DNA from: DASSCW01 sp036556695
Lineage (GTDB): Bacteria > Chloroflexota > Limnocylindria > QHBO01
Length of the DNA: 64,000 nucleotides
Assembly: GCA_036556695.1 (NCBI GenBank)
Contig: DATBIY010000006.1
Span: 1 to 64,000 of the forward strand
Direction: 5' to 3'
In this document: positions 9,279 to 17,719 of the stretch, one piece after another
Layout: each line of letters opens with the position of its first letter
How positions within the stretch are numbered: position 1 is the first letter of the stretch
Translations under genes and position numbers: made by a program
Notes under the pieces: generated by a model
Databases searched by the model: none
What the model saw: the letters and a program-made list of their open reading frames with translations, nothing else
Told to the model about the DNA's origin: nothing

Positions 9279-10089
9279 CAATCCTCCGGAGCCGATGTCT
9301 CACGACGACGACCCGCGCGCCGACCGCTTCGAGCGCTACCTCGACGCGTTGCTGGCCGGCGGCCGGCCATCGCCCGATGACGTGACCGACCGCGACGAAG
9401 CCGAGATGGCCCGCCTGGCGGCGGAGCTGTCGGCCGCTGCCGATCCGGCGGGCGATGCGCCCGATCCCGCCTTCGTCGAGCAGCTGCGGGTGCGGATGCG
9501 CCAGGCCGACCAGGGCATCGCAGCGGTGCGCGAGCCGCTGCCGGTGCGGCCGCCCGCCACCCGGTCCACCGGCAAGATGCGCCTCACCCGCCGCCAGCTG
9601 CTGGCCGCCGGCATCACCGGCGCCGCCGGGCTGGCCGCCGGCGCGGCCGGCATGCAGCTGCTGCGCCCGCCCGGCCAGGGCGCCGACTGGATCTGGGACG
9701 ACGGCACGGACCTGGTGGCAGGCGACTACCAGTGGGTCGAGGCTGCCAAGGTGGCCGACGTCCCGGAAGGCGGAGCGGTGCGCTTCACGACGGCCGCGTT
9801 CGACGGCTACGTGGTCAACGACGGCGGCCAGATCCGCGCGCTGAGCTCGGTGTGCAGCCACATGGGCTGCACACTGCAGTTCCGCCCGGACTGGAGCGAC
9901 CTGCGCTGCCCGTGCCACTCCGCCAGCTTCGACCTGGCCGGCAAGCTGGCCAACGGCCGCGCCCGCTGGCGCCAGGCCGGCGGCTACCGCGGCGACGAGC
10001 GGGCGTATCCGATCGACCTGCCGGACCTGGTGCGGCCGGAGATCCGGATCGACAACGGCGTGGTCTGGGTCAAGACCGCGCGCATCTAA
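9271..10089 (+). CDS. Membrane-anchored Rieske [2Fe-2S] protein with anti-sigma-like N-terminal region
   Basis: 272-aa protein in three parts. Residues 1-100 are hydrophilic and helical (FERYLDALLAGGRPSPDDV, PDPAFVEQLRVRMRQA), with no cysteine, and look like the cytoplasmic part of a sigma-factor partner. Residues 103-125 form a membrane anchor with a twin-arginine-like start (LTRRQLLAAGITGAAG). Residues about 140-272 are a Rieske domain: cluster ligands C195 and H197 (CSHMGC) and C213 and H216 (CPCH), with C200 and C215 able to form the usual disulfide. The ATG overlaps the sigma factor gene by 8 bases. A separate Rieske gene exists in the bc operon, so this one probably has another role. 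Regulatory function is inference. Confidence 0.85.
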   Translation: MPDNPPEPMSHDDDPRADRFERYLDALLAGGRPSPDDVTDRDEAEMARLAAELSAAADPAGDAPDPAFVEQLRVRMRQADQGIAAVREPLPVRPPATRSTGKMRLTRRQLLAAGITGAAGLAAGAAGMQLLRPPGQGADWIWDDGTDLVAGDYQWVEAAKVADVPEGGAVRFTTAAFDGYVVNDGGQIRALSSVCSHMGCTLQFRPDWSDLRCPCHSASFDLAGKLANGRARWRQAGGYRGDERAYPIDLPDLVRPEIRIDNGVVWVKTARI

Positions 10090-10118
10090 GCTCGGCCGGC
10101 GGCGGCGAAGCGCCGGGT

Positions 10119-10328
10119 TCATCCGCCGTTGATGGCCTGCAGCAGGTAGGCGGCCAGGTACGGCGCGGCCAGCGCCACGAAGACGGCCGCCAGCGCCACG
10201 CCGGCGTAGAACAGCCAGCGCAGGTCCGGAGGTCCCGGGCGCGGGGGTGGAGGGTCGACCCGGCGCGGCATGCCGCGTGGACGCCGGGGCGGCTGGTGCC
10301 GGTACGGGTGCGGCCGCAGCTCCGGCAC
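10119..10328 (-). CDS. Small single-pass membrane protein
   Basis: 69-aa protein of unknown function: a Pro/Arg-rich cytoplasmic N-terminus (about 1-38) and one C-terminal membrane helix (LFYAGVALAAVFVALAAPYL). I choose the GTG at 10328, four bases after the transketolase stop, because GGGAG lies about 9 bases upstream; an ATG at 10271 would give a 50-aa version without a good ribosome site. Translational coupling to the transketolase gene is likely. It matches no family I recognise. Confidence 0.5.
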   Translation of the reverse strand: MPELRPHPYRHQPPRRPRGMPRRVDPPPPRPGPPDLRWLFYAGVALAAVFVALAAPYLAAYLLQAINGG

Positions 10329-10332
10329 GAGG

Positions 10333-12702
10333 TCAGCGCTCCCGGCCGATACCGTCAACCAGCGCGCGCATGCGCGCGCGCCGCTCGTCCGCCTCGGCGG
10401 CGTAGCGGCTGATGGCCTCGAGGATGTGCTCGGGGCCAAGGTGCGCCTCGTCCATCACCTCGTCCACCGTGCCGCCGGTGCGCCAGCGGTTGTCCCAATC
10501 GCTCGACAGCGAGTACTCCTGGGCCAGGGGCCCGTCGACCCAGTCGCGCATCAGTTTGAAGGCACGGTTGGTGATGGCCATACCGTCCCAGCGGTCGCCC
10601 TCGGAGCGGATCCGCTCGCGGTACGCGGCGTCCTGCAGGTTGAACAACTGCGGGCTGATGGCCGCCACGATCCGCACGTTGATGCCCGCCTCGTCCAGCC
10701 GCGGCAGCACCTTGACCACGTTGGCGGTGGTAACCGTGCCCTGCACGTAGACCGTGCCGGCCGACGGGGCGTCGGAGCGCGCCGGACGCAGCACGTACGC
10801 GCCGCGGGCGGCGGCCAGGTGCGAGTCCATGCCCAGCCCCTCGCGGTCCGGGATCTCGACCGACGGACGGGTGAGGTGCAGCGCCACCACGTGGGCGTCG
10901 CAGCGCAATGCGGCGGCCAGCACCACCGGCACCTCGTTGTACTCCCACGGGTGCAGGTCGATGACGTGGCCCTCCGGGAAGAGCTGCGTGACGCCCGTCT
11001 CGTAGATGCCGAAGTGCGTGCGGCTGTCCTCGGCCGTCTCCGGCCCGGAGTGGCCCGCCACCCAGATCAGCTTGCCGACCTTCAGCTCGCAGTCCTGGGC
11101 GAGCTGGCTGAAGAGGCGGATCGGCCCGTACTTCAGGTAGCTGAAGGAGCCGTACGTCGAGCAGGCACCCCAGAAGCCGTTGAACGCGGTGAAGGGATCA
11201 TCGGCCATGTTGACCGTGGCCAGGCCGGCCATCACCCCCGCGTTGGTGAACTCGGTGATCTCCTGCGGCAGGAGCGCGCCGCGGGGATTGGTGTCGCGGT
11301 TGTACCAGCCCCAGCCGGGCAGGTCCTCCCAGTCCTTGGCGAAGCCGGCGATGTTCGTCGACTCCGCGAGATCGGCGCTGCAGGCGATCACCAGCGGCCG
11401 GTCGTACTCGGCCCGCGCCGTGGCATTCACCCACGCTCCCCACGCGGCCAGCGCCGCGCGGTTCGGCGCCTTCTCGCCGGGGCGCTTCCACATCGCCTCC
11501 GGATAGGCCGATACGTCCGTGAAGCGGGGATCGTCGAAGATCTCGGCGCCGCGGCCAGCGAGGTGGAACCCATCCACCCGGTCGGGCACGCTGGCCGCCA
11601 CCTCGACCAGCCGGTCGGTGATCGCGTCCACCACGTCCGGGCGGGCACGCAGCACGCCCATTGCCACCTCGAAGTTCCGGCGCGCCTGCGCCTCGCGCTC
11701 GGCGGCATCGGTGGGCGCCGGCCGGTCCACCCCTTCGTACTCGACGCCGTGGCGCGCCATGAACTCGCGGCGCACGGCCCAGAACTCCGGTGAGTTCATG
11801 GCGTGCGGCGTGCCGTGGCTCTTGTTGTCGTACTTTCCGTAGCCACGGCCCTTGCGCGTCTTGAACCAGGCCATGGACGGCACGCCATCGGGGTTGGCGC
11901 CTCGCGCGGCGTCGAGCACGGCTCGCGCCACCGGCGCCCACTCCGACCCGTTCTCGGTGCCGGTCACCCGCCAGCCGTAGGCCTCGAACCAGCTGGCCGG
12001 CGTGCCGTGCACCACCGAGGAGATCGACGGGTCGTCGATGCCGAAGTCGTTCCAATCGACCAGGAAGACGAGGTTCGACAGCCCGAGCCCCCAGGCCGAG
12101 TTGCGGGTCTCGTGGCTGGCGCCGGGGGTCAGCCCGCCCTCGCCCTCGACCACGAAGACCTTGACCTCCTCGGCGCCGGCCAGCTTGAGCGCCACCGCCT
12201 CACCGGCCGATGGCGGCATGCCGTGGCCGGACGGTCCGGTGTTGAATTTCAGAAAGAGGGTCTTGCCCTCCATCTCGGCGTGGCCCGGCAGGCCGCCGCG
12301 GCGGCGGAGCTTGAGCAGGTCCTCCCAGGTGAGAGCCCAGCGGCCGTCATCCGGGAATGCGAAGGCGGGGTCCGGGTCGCGCTCGGCGCGGGCGCGCAGG
12401 GTCTCGTTCAGCACCGCCAGGGTGGTGTACACCAGTGGAACGGTGTGGCCGGCGCTCAGCACGAAGCGGTCGGCGAACGGCAGCCACGGGCGGCGGATGT
12501 CCCAGCGCATCGCCCCCGACAGCAGGAGCGACAGGAACATGTGGACCTTCGAGCGTGATCCGCCGGGATGCCCCGACTGGCGGTAGTTCAGCGCCAGGTC
12601 GATCGCCTCGTCGATGACCTCGCGGACCAGGTCCCAGTGCTCGAATTCGGCCGTCGAGCGCGCGTACAGCTGGTCGACCACGTCCGGCCGGGTGGCCGTC
12701 AC
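10333..12702 (-). CDS. Transketolase-like TPP-dependent enzyme
   Basis: 789-aa thiamine-diphosphate enzyme, longer than the usual 660-aa transketolase. The N-terminal TPP domain shows RQSGHPGGSRSKVHM, the RFVLSAGHTVPLVY segment and a modified GDGE-type metal/TPP motif (VEGEGGLTPGASHE followed by VDWNDFGID). The middle pyrimidine domain includes ACSADLAESTN and VNMADDPFTAFNGFWG, and a C-terminal transketolase domain follows. It likely moves two-carbon units in the pentose phosphate or Calvin-type pathway; the unusual length leaves the exact donor open. The GTG at 12702 overlaps the aminotransferase stop (GTGA). The thiamine operon near 38 kb would serve this enzyme. Confidence 0.82.
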   Translation of the reverse strand: MTATRPDVVDQLYARSTAEFEHWDLVREVIDEAIDLALNYRQSGHPGGSRSKVHMFLSLLLSGAMRWDIRRPWLPFADRFVLSAGHTVPLVYTTLAVLNETLRARAERDPDPAFAFPDDGRWALTWEDLLKLRRRGGLPGHAEMEGKTLFLKFNTGPSGHGMPPSAGEAVALKLAGAEEVKVFVVEGEGGLTPGASHETRNSAWGLGLSNLVFLVDWNDFGIDDPSISSVVHGTPASWFEAYGWRVTGTENGSEWAPVARAVLDAARGANPDGVPSMAWFKTRKGRGYGKYDNKSHGTPHAMNSPEFWAVRREFMARHGVEYEGVDRPAPTDAAEREAQARRNFEVAMGVLRARPDVVDAITDRLVEVAASVPDRVDGFHLAGRGAEIFDDPRFTDVSAYPEAMWKRPGEKAPNRAALAAWGAWVNATARAEYDRPLVIACSADLAESTNIAGFAKDWEDLPGWGWYNRDTNPRGALLPQEITEFTNAGVMAGLATVNMADDPFTAFNGFWGACSTYGSFSYLKYGPIRLFSQLAQDCELKVGKLIWVAGHSGPETAEDSRTHFGIYETGVTQLFPEGHVIDLHPWEYNEVPVVLAAALRCDAHVVALHLTRPSVEIPDREGLGMDSHLAAARGAYVLRPARSDAPSAGTVYVQGTVTTANVVKVLPRLDEAGINVRIVAAISPQLFNLQDAAYRERIRSEGDRWDGMAITNRAFKLMRDWVDGPLAQEYSLSSDWDNRWRTGGTVDEVMDEAHLGPEHILEAISRYAAEADERRARMRALVDGIGRER

Positions 12703-13907
12703 GAGCCAGCCACCGCGGCGCCAACCAGCTCGCCGGTGCGCTCGAGCTTCGCCAGTGATTCGCCGATGCGCTCCAGCGCGCGGCTGATGTTCTCGCGGCT
12801 GTTGGCGTAGCTGAAGCGCAGGTAGCCCTCGCCGTGGGCGCCGAAGGCGGTGCCGGCCAGGCCGCACACGCCGGCGTCGTACAGCAGGTGATCGGCGATC
12901 TCGGCGCTGGAGCGCCCGAAGGAGCTGACGTTCGGGAAGGCGTAGAACGCGCCATGCGGCATGACGCAGCGCACCCCCGGAATGGCGTTCAGGCCCTCCA
13001 CGATCAGCGAGCGACGGGCGATGAACTCCTCGCGGAACGCCTGCGGCTCATCCTGCGGCCCCGTGAGCGCGGCGATCGCGCCGGCCTGGGCAAAGGCATT
13101 GGTGCAGCTGACGCTGTTGATCACCAGCCGGCTGAACGACGGTGCCAGCCAGTCGGGCACGATCCCGTAGCCCAGCCGCCAGCCGGTCATCGCAAAGGTC
13201 TTGCTGAAGCCATCGAGCGTGATCGTGCGCTCCGCCATGCCGGGCAGGGTCGCGATCGAGAGCGGCTCGCCCGAGTACTGCAGCCGCCCGTAGATCTCAT
13301 CGGCCAGGACGACCAGGTCATGCTCGGTGGCGATGCGCGCGACCTCGCGGATGTCATCGGCCGTGAGGATCGAGCCGGTGGGGTTGTGCGGCGAGTTGAT
13401 GACCAATAGACGGGTGCGCGGAGTGACCAGCGAGGCAACCTCGGCCAGGTCCATACGGAAGTCGTTCTCCTCGCGGAGCACCGCCGGGACAGGGGTGCCG
13501 CCCACGTAGCGGGCCATCGACTCGTAGATCGGGAAGCCGGGGTTGGGGTAGATGACCTCGTCGCCCTCGTCGACCAGGGCCAGCATGGCGTAGAACATGA
13601 TCGGCTTGGCGCCGGGGGTGACAACCACCTGCTCGGGCGTGGCGCTGATGCCCTTCCAGCGCTGCACATCGGCCACGATCGCCTCGCGCAGCGGCAGGAT
13701 GCCGGTGGCGGCGGTGTAGTGGGTCAGCCCCTCATCCAGCACGCCGCGTACGGCCGCCTGGCTGATGTGCCGCGGCGTGTCGAAGTCCGGCTCGCCGATC
13801 TCGAGGTGGATGACGTCGCGGCCGGTCGCCTCCAGCGCCCGGGCCCGGGCAGCGGCCTCGAAGGCGGTCTCGGTGCCGATGCGGTCCATGCGGCTGGCGA
13901 GCTTCAC
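12699..13907 (-). CDS. Class I/II PLP-dependent aminotransferase (aspartate aminotransferase family)
   Basis: 402-aa fold-type I aminotransferase. Visible motifs: IGEPDFDTP near residue 40, HYTAATGILPLREAI, the SPHNPTG cofactor-contact loop, LADEIYG, and the PLP lysine in LDGFSKTFAMTGWRLGY (about residue 240). Arg in LRFSYANS near the C-terminus fits carboxylate binding. I start at a GTG at 13907 because a GAGGT Shine-Dalgarno lies 8 bases upstream; an ATG six codons later is the alternative. Amino-acid substrate is not predictable. It forms an overlapping two-gene unit with the transketolase-like gene. Confidence 0.9.
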   Translation of the reverse strand: MKLASRMDRIGTETAFEAAARARALEATGRDVIHLEIGEPDFDTPRHISQAAVRGVLDEGLTHYTAATGILPLREAIVADVQRWKGISATPEQVVVTPGAKPIMFYAMLALVDEGDEVIYPNPGFPIYESMARYVGGTPVPAVLREENDFRMDLAEVASLVTPRTRLLVINSPHNPTGSILTADDIREVARIATEHDLVVLADEIYGRLQYSGEPLSIATLPGMAERTITLDGFSKTFAMTGWRLGYGIVPDWLAPSFSRLVINSVSCTNAFAQAGAIAALTGPQDEPQAFREEFIARRSLIVEGLNAIPGVRCVMPHGAFYAFPNVSSFGRSSAEIADHLLYDAGVCGLAGTAFGAHGEGYLRFSYANSRENISRALERIGESLAKLERTGELVGAAVAGS

Positions 13908-14009
13908 TCGTGGGGACCTCGTGCGGAGGGCCAGAGTGTACCGATTTCGGCCGATCCTTCCGAGTGGCGCTGCCGCCACAAGTGCCATTGCGGTTCTCGG
14001 CCCGTCGCT

Positions 14010-14018
14010 TGCTATACT
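14010..14018 (+). promoter_or_regulatory. Extended -10 promoter of the IscA-like gene
   Basis: TGC-TATACT is an extended -10 element; a TTGCGG at 13988-13993 gives a long 19-base spacer, so the TG extension may matter. The predicted leader is about 50 bases and ends with AAGGAGA before the ATG at 14077. The identical 10-base string TTGCTATACT occurs before galU. Confidence 0.6.
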
Positions 14019-14076
14019 TTCCGAAGCGTCCGAACTCAACACGCCGCCCGCGGCGGCCAAGGAGACCACGACACCA

Positions 14077-14496
14077 ATGACGATGCCCGAGACGACCCCG
14101 CAGCCGACGCCCCAGGCGCCTGCCATCGGCAACGAGCCGCTGGTGACGCTCACCGATGCGGCGGCAGCCAAGGTGGTCGAGCTTCGCAACCGTGAAGGCA
14201 AGTCGGATGCGGCCCTGCGCCTCTTCGTCAAGAGCGGCGGCTGCTCCGGGTACAGCTACGGCCTGGCCTTCGACGATCGCATCGCCGAGGATGACCGACT
14301 CGAGAGCCACGGCGACGTGCGGGTCGTGATCGATGCCGTCAGCGTGCAGCACGTCGAAGGCGCAGAGATCGATTACGTCGACTCGCTGATGGGCTCCGGC
14401 TTCGCGATCAACAACCCGAACGCGGTCAGCAGCTGCGCCTGCGGCTCGTCGTTCAACACCGACGGCTCACCGGCACGCGCCGGCGGCTGCCACTAG
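14077..14496 (+). CDS. HesB/IscA/ErpA-type iron-sulfur cluster carrier
   Basis: 139-aa A-type Fe-S carrier. The three invariant cysteines are present: one in KSGGCSGYSYGL (about residue 54) and two in SSCACGSSF (about 119 and 121), with the usual long spacing. It has an N-terminal Pro/Thr-rich extension of about 25 residues and a short C-terminal tail ending in GGCH, which adds a fourth cysteine. It would pass clusters to apo-proteins such as the Rieske and ferredoxin-like proteins of this window. The ATG at 14077 has an AAGGAGA site 11 bases upstream; an ATG two codons later is possible. Confidence 0.93.
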   Translation: MTMPETTPQPTPQAPAIGNEPLVTLTDAAAAKVVELRNREGKSDAALRLFVKSGGCSGYSYGLAFDDRIAEDDRLESHGDVRVVIDAVSVQHVEGAEIDYVDSLMGSGFAINNPNAVSSCACGSSFNTDGSPARAGGCH

Positions 14497-14513
14497 ACCC
14501 TACCCATCCCCGC

Positions 14514-15449
14514 TCAGGCCCCGGCCACGCCGGGGCCTTTTGCTTGCCTGAAGTGGCGGTCCAGCTCGGAGGCGTAGCGCTTGCCGATGGTGGCGCGCTC
14601 GGCGCGCAGCCACTGCGCCAGGCTGGTGTGACCGGCCGGCGACGCATCGGTCGAGAGCAGGCCGTCCATCAGGCCGCGCAGCTCGTCGGGGGTCATCATC
14701 ACGTCGCGCTGCAGCAGGCCGATACCCCACGCCCCCAGCTGGGCCAGCGGCGGTGGCATGCGCACGATGAGGGTGTGTGAGCCGATGGCCCAGCGCACCA
14801 TCCGCAGCAGCTCGGTGAAGGTGTAGCGCTCCGGGCCCTGAGAGTCGTGCGTGCCGGTGTCGTCGCTGGTCACCAGGCTGGCGATCAGCTCCGCGTGGTC
14901 ACGCACGTGAATCGGCTGGATGGGATAGCTGCCATCGCCCGGGACGCCGAAGACGGGCAGGTGGCGCATGGCCCAGGCGATGTTGTTCATCAGAACGTCG
15001 CTCTCACCGAACAGGATGGTCGGCCGCACGATGGCCGCCGGAACGCCCGATGCACGCACCGCTGCCTCCCCGGCCAGCTTGCCGCGGTAGTACGGCAGCT
15101 CCGACTCCCCTGCCTTCGCGATGCTGACGTGCACGATGCGCCGCACGCCGGCGCGCGCTGCTGCGGTGGCCAGCCGGCCGATGTTTTCCACCGCGCGCTC
15201 GAACGTCACCTCGCCGCGCGGGTAGCGCACCCAGTAGGTGTTCACGAGCACGTCCACCCCCGCCAAGCCGCGCGCCAGCGCTGCCGGATCCTCGAACGCA
15301 AGCGGTCCGGTGCCGGCGACGGGGGCGTCTGCGGGCCGGTCCGGGTGGTTTGTGAGGTTGACGATAGCGTGGCCCTCGGCTACCAGGCGCTCAGCCACGA
15401 AGCGCCCGGTGTAGCCATTCGCGCCGGTGATCGCCACGCGCAGTCCCAT
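14514..15449 (-). CDS. Extended SDR / NmrA-like NAD(P)-binding protein
   Basis: 311-aa protein with an N-terminal Rossmann motif ITGANGYTGRFVAERL, then VDVLVNTYWVRYPRG, HVSIAKAGESELPYYRGKLAGE and a YRGK segment in the place of the SDR YxxxK. IVRPTILFG and GDGSYPIQPIHVRD follow the pattern of NDUFA9-like atypical SDRs that bind NADPH and may act as chaperones or quinone-linked reductases. The ATG at 15449 is preceded by an in-frame GTG at 15452. The gene is divergent from a GbsR-type regulator across a short AT-rich region with repeats, so it is probably the regulator's target. Confidence 0.82.
   Translation of the reverse strand: MGLRVAITGANGYTGRFVAERLVAEGHAIVNLTNHPDRPADAPVAGTGPLAFEDPAALARGLAGVDVLVNTYWVRYPRGEVTFERAVENIGRLATAAARAGVRRIVHVSIAKAGESELPYYRGKLAGEAAVRASGVPAAIVRPTILFGESDVLMNNIAWAMRHLPVFGVPGDGSYPIQPIHVRDHAELIASLVTSDDTGTHDSQGPERYTFTELLRMVRWAIGSHTLIVRMPPPLAQLGAWGIGLLQRDVMMTPDELRGLMDGLLSTDASPAGHTSLAQWLRAERATIGKRYASELDRHFRQAKGPGVAGA
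14517..14541 (+). terminator. Rho-independent terminator of the IscA-like gene
   Basis: A 9-bp perfect stem, GGCCCCGGC / GCCGGGGCC with loop CAC, is followed by TTTT. It sits 20 bases after the iscA-like stop. It also encodes the last eight codons of the convergent SDR gene. Confidence 0.85.
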
Positions 15450-15462
15450 CACTCACCCATTA

Positions 15463-15516
15463 ATCTGCTAATCTGTGCGAGCAAGTATTCCACCATTATC
15501 TGCTACTGTCAAGTAT
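15463..15516. repeat. Direct repeats in the divergent SDR/GbsR promoter region
   Basis: ATCTGCTA occurs at 15463-15470 and 15498-15505, and CAAGTAT at 15482-15488 and 15510-15516, in the same order. The region is clearly more AT-rich than its surroundings. The arrangement suits tandem operators for the adjacent regulator. Confidence 0.55.
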
Positions 15517-15522
15517 CGAGTT

Positions 15523-16236
15523 ATGGAAGCTGTCCGAGCCATGGCCGGACCCGGCGTCGAGGAGATCCGACGCTCCTTCGCGCGCGCCTGGGGTGAGATC
15601 GGCGCGGCCTGGGGCGTCGCCCCGTCGACCGCCACGGTGCAGGGCTATCTGCTGGCGCACGGCGGTCCGCTCTCCGAGCCGGAGGTGCGGCGCGCGCTGG
15701 GGCTGAGCCACCGCGCCGCCAGCCTGGCGCTGGCGCAGTGCGAGGAATGGGGCCTCATCCGCCGTGCGCCGGATACCCGACGCTCCGGCCAGCGTGGCCC
15801 CGCTGCCGTCGCCTGGGAAGTGGTCGGCGACCACTGGGAGTGGTTCCGCCGCGTGGCCCAGGCGCGCCTGGAACGGGAGACGAGCCCGGTGGTGCCGGTC
15901 ATCGAGCGCTGCGTGGCGCAGGCCCGCGCCGCCGGCGACGAGGGAGCCGACCTGGAGCGCCGGCTGGCGGAGCTGCTCGACTTCGTGCGGCGCTTCGACC
16001 GCGGCGTGGGGATCGTGGTGCAGGGTGAGCCGGGGTCGATCGCGCGTCTCTTCTCGGTGCTGGATCGCGTCGACCAGCAGACCATCGACCGCCTCTGGGC
16101 GCTGGCCGACCAGCTGGAGCCGGACGAGCTGGCGCAGGCGTTCAGGGCACTGGCCAAGCTGCCGCCCGGTGCGGTGCATCGGCTCATCTCGATCGCCGAC
16201 AGCCCGCCGCTGCGTCGCCTGCTGGGGCTGCGCTAG
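15523..16236 (+). CDS. GbsR/MarR-type transcriptional regulator
   Basis: 237-aa regulator. Residues about 5-110 form a winged helix of the GbsR type: SFARAWGEIGAAWGVAPSTA, VQGYLLAHGGPLSEPEVRRA, LGLSHRAASLALAQCEEWGL as the recognition region, and a wing with DTRRSGQRGP. The remaining 125 residues are helical and charged, perhaps an oligomerisation or ligand domain, ending in repeated SIADSPPLRRLL-like helices. I use the ATG at 15523 immediately after the repeat region; an ATG six codons later is possible. It ends six bases before the convergent aldolase stop. Ligand unknown. Confidence 0.8.
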   Translation: MEAVRAMAGPGVEEIRRSFARAWGEIGAAWGVAPSTATVQGYLLAHGGPLSEPEVRRALGLSHRAASLALAQCEEWGLIRRAPDTRRSGQRGPAAVAWEVVGDHWEWFRRVAQARLERETSPVVPVIERCVAQARAAGDEGADLERRLAELLDFVRRFDRGVGIVVQGEPGSIARLFSVLDRVDQQTIDRLWALADQLEPDELAQAFRALAKLPPGAVHRLISIADSPPLRRLLGLR

Positions 16237-16242
16237 GGACGG

Positions 16243-17697
16243 CTATTCGCCGGAACCATCGTCCTCGAAGACGGAGGCGCCGGCGGCCACGCTGCGGCTG
16301 GCGGCGCCACCCAGCGCCGACGGCAGCGCACGCGGCAGCTCGGGCGCCGTGACGTATCGGTCCACCAGCCCGCGCGTGCCAGCGATCTTGAGCTCGTCGA
16401 ACAGCTGGCCGAACTTCGCCCGCAGGTTGGTGCAGATCTGCTGCGCGGAGTCCTCCGGCAGGGTCCACAGCTCACGCTTGAAGGGGCCGATGGCCTTCTT
16501 GCGCGTCTTGTACAGGAACTGCGTGTCGGTCTCGCCTTCCTTGCGCTCGTCGGCGCAGTTGGCCGCGGCCCAATCCAGCATCTCGGCCTTGAGGTCCGGC
16601 GGCAGGCCCGGCTCGTCGTACAGGATGTTCTGGAAGCCGGTGGCCAGGTGGACCTCGGCGGTGGCGTTGGCCGGGAAGTTGTCGAACGCCTCGAGCGGCA
16701 GGGTGCTGGCGCCGTGCTGCACGCAGCCGGCCAGGCCGTACTCGTCGCGGGCCACCGCCGACAGGCGCCGCATGGTGTCGAAGTCGATGCTGACCTCGGC
16801 CACCGTGCCGTCCGGCAGCGGAACGCCTCCGTGGCTGGTCCCGGTCTGGATGCTCACCTTGGAGAGGCCGGGCGTCCCGGAGCCATGCAGGGTGCCGTAG
16901 TAGCCGTTCAGGTAGGCGCGCAGCTCCTGCTCGGTCGAGTTCGCCTTCCCCACCTCGCCGATCTCGCCGCCGACGCCGATGATCACGCCGCGCGGCTGCA
17001 GCTCGCGGATCAGCCGGGTCAGGGTGACGGTGTTCGCCGCGTTGACCGCCTGCTGCTCCTCGACGCTGGGCCGTGACAGGTCGACCAGGGTGCTGCTGTC
17101 GATGTCGATGTTCAGGAAGCCGGCCGCGATGGCCTCACGGGTGAGGTCCTGCAGGCCGGCCATCTCGCCATCGGGATCGACATTCCATTTCGTGGCGTTG
17201 AACTGGAAGTGGTCGCCCTGCAGGAAGACCGGCCCCTCCCAGCCCTCGCGCAGCGCCGCCGCGATGACGGCGGCGGCGTACTCGGCCGGACGCTGGTCGG
17301 TGTAGGCCATCTCCGACTTGGCGATCTCGAAGATCAGCGCGCCCGCGTCACGTTCGCGGGCGGCGGCGAAGGCCTGGCGCGCAGTGAGGTAGGTCGTGGC
17401 GCGCACGTTGATGGCTGGCACGGTGAAGGCATCCGGCGCGAACTCGCCGCGGCCACGGGCCATGTACAGCTCGTGAATGCTGGCCGAGCCGCAGCCCAGC
17501 GCCTGGCTGGCCGACCAGATGAGCCAGCGCGCGGCGTCGCGCAGCTGCTCGTTGGGGTTGAATACCGCCTCGAACACCAGCTCGTCCATCAGCGGGCCGC
17601 GCAGGGCGGCCGCATCGCTGACCTCCAGGCGATCCTCGACGATGCGCGCCGCGCCCTCCAGGCGGTGCAGCAGGGTGTCGGCGCTGGCGAGCGTCAT
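16243..17697 (-). CDS. fba: Class II fructose-bisphosphate aldolase
   Basis: 484-aa zinc-dependent aldolase, longer than the standard 350-aa class II enzymes and closer to the long bacterial subgroup. Motifs include the metal-site segment FLQGDHFQFN, VGGEIGEVG (metal/active-site acid), HGSGTPGLSKVSIQTGTSHGG and the Asp/Ser segment DIDSSTLVDLS. It cleaves fructose-1,6-bisphosphate in glycolysis or the reverse in gluconeogenesis; another ketose-bisphosphate substrate cannot be excluded. A TAGGAT hexamer (17705-17710) lies seven bases before the ATG, so the mRNA may be leaderless. The gene is monocistronic between convergent and same-strand neighbours. Confidence 0.82.
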   Translation of the reverse strand: MTLASADTLLHRLEGAARIVEDRLEVSDAAALRGPLMDELVFEAVFNPNEQLRDAARWLIWSASQALGCGSASIHELYMARGRGEFAPDAFTVPAINVRATTYLTARQAFAAARERDAGALIFEIAKSEMAYTDQRPAEYAAAVIAAALREGWEGPVFLQGDHFQFNATKWNVDPDGEMAGLQDLTREAIAAGFLNIDIDSSTLVDLSRPSVEEQQAVNAANTVTLTRLIRELQPRGVIIGVGGEIGEVGKANSTEQELRAYLNGYYGTLHGSGTPGLSKVSIQTGTSHGGVPLPDGTVAEVSIDFDTMRRLSAVARDEYGLAGCVQHGASTLPLEAFDNFPANATAEVHLATGFQNILYDEPGLPPDLKAEMLDWAAANCADERKEGETDTQFLYKTRKKAIGPFKRELWTLPEDSAQQICTNLRAKFGQLFDELKIAGTRGLVDRYVTAPELPRALPSALGGAASRSVAAGASVFEDDGSGE

Positions 17698-17719
17698 GCT
17701 GCCAATCCTAGCCCAGGGA

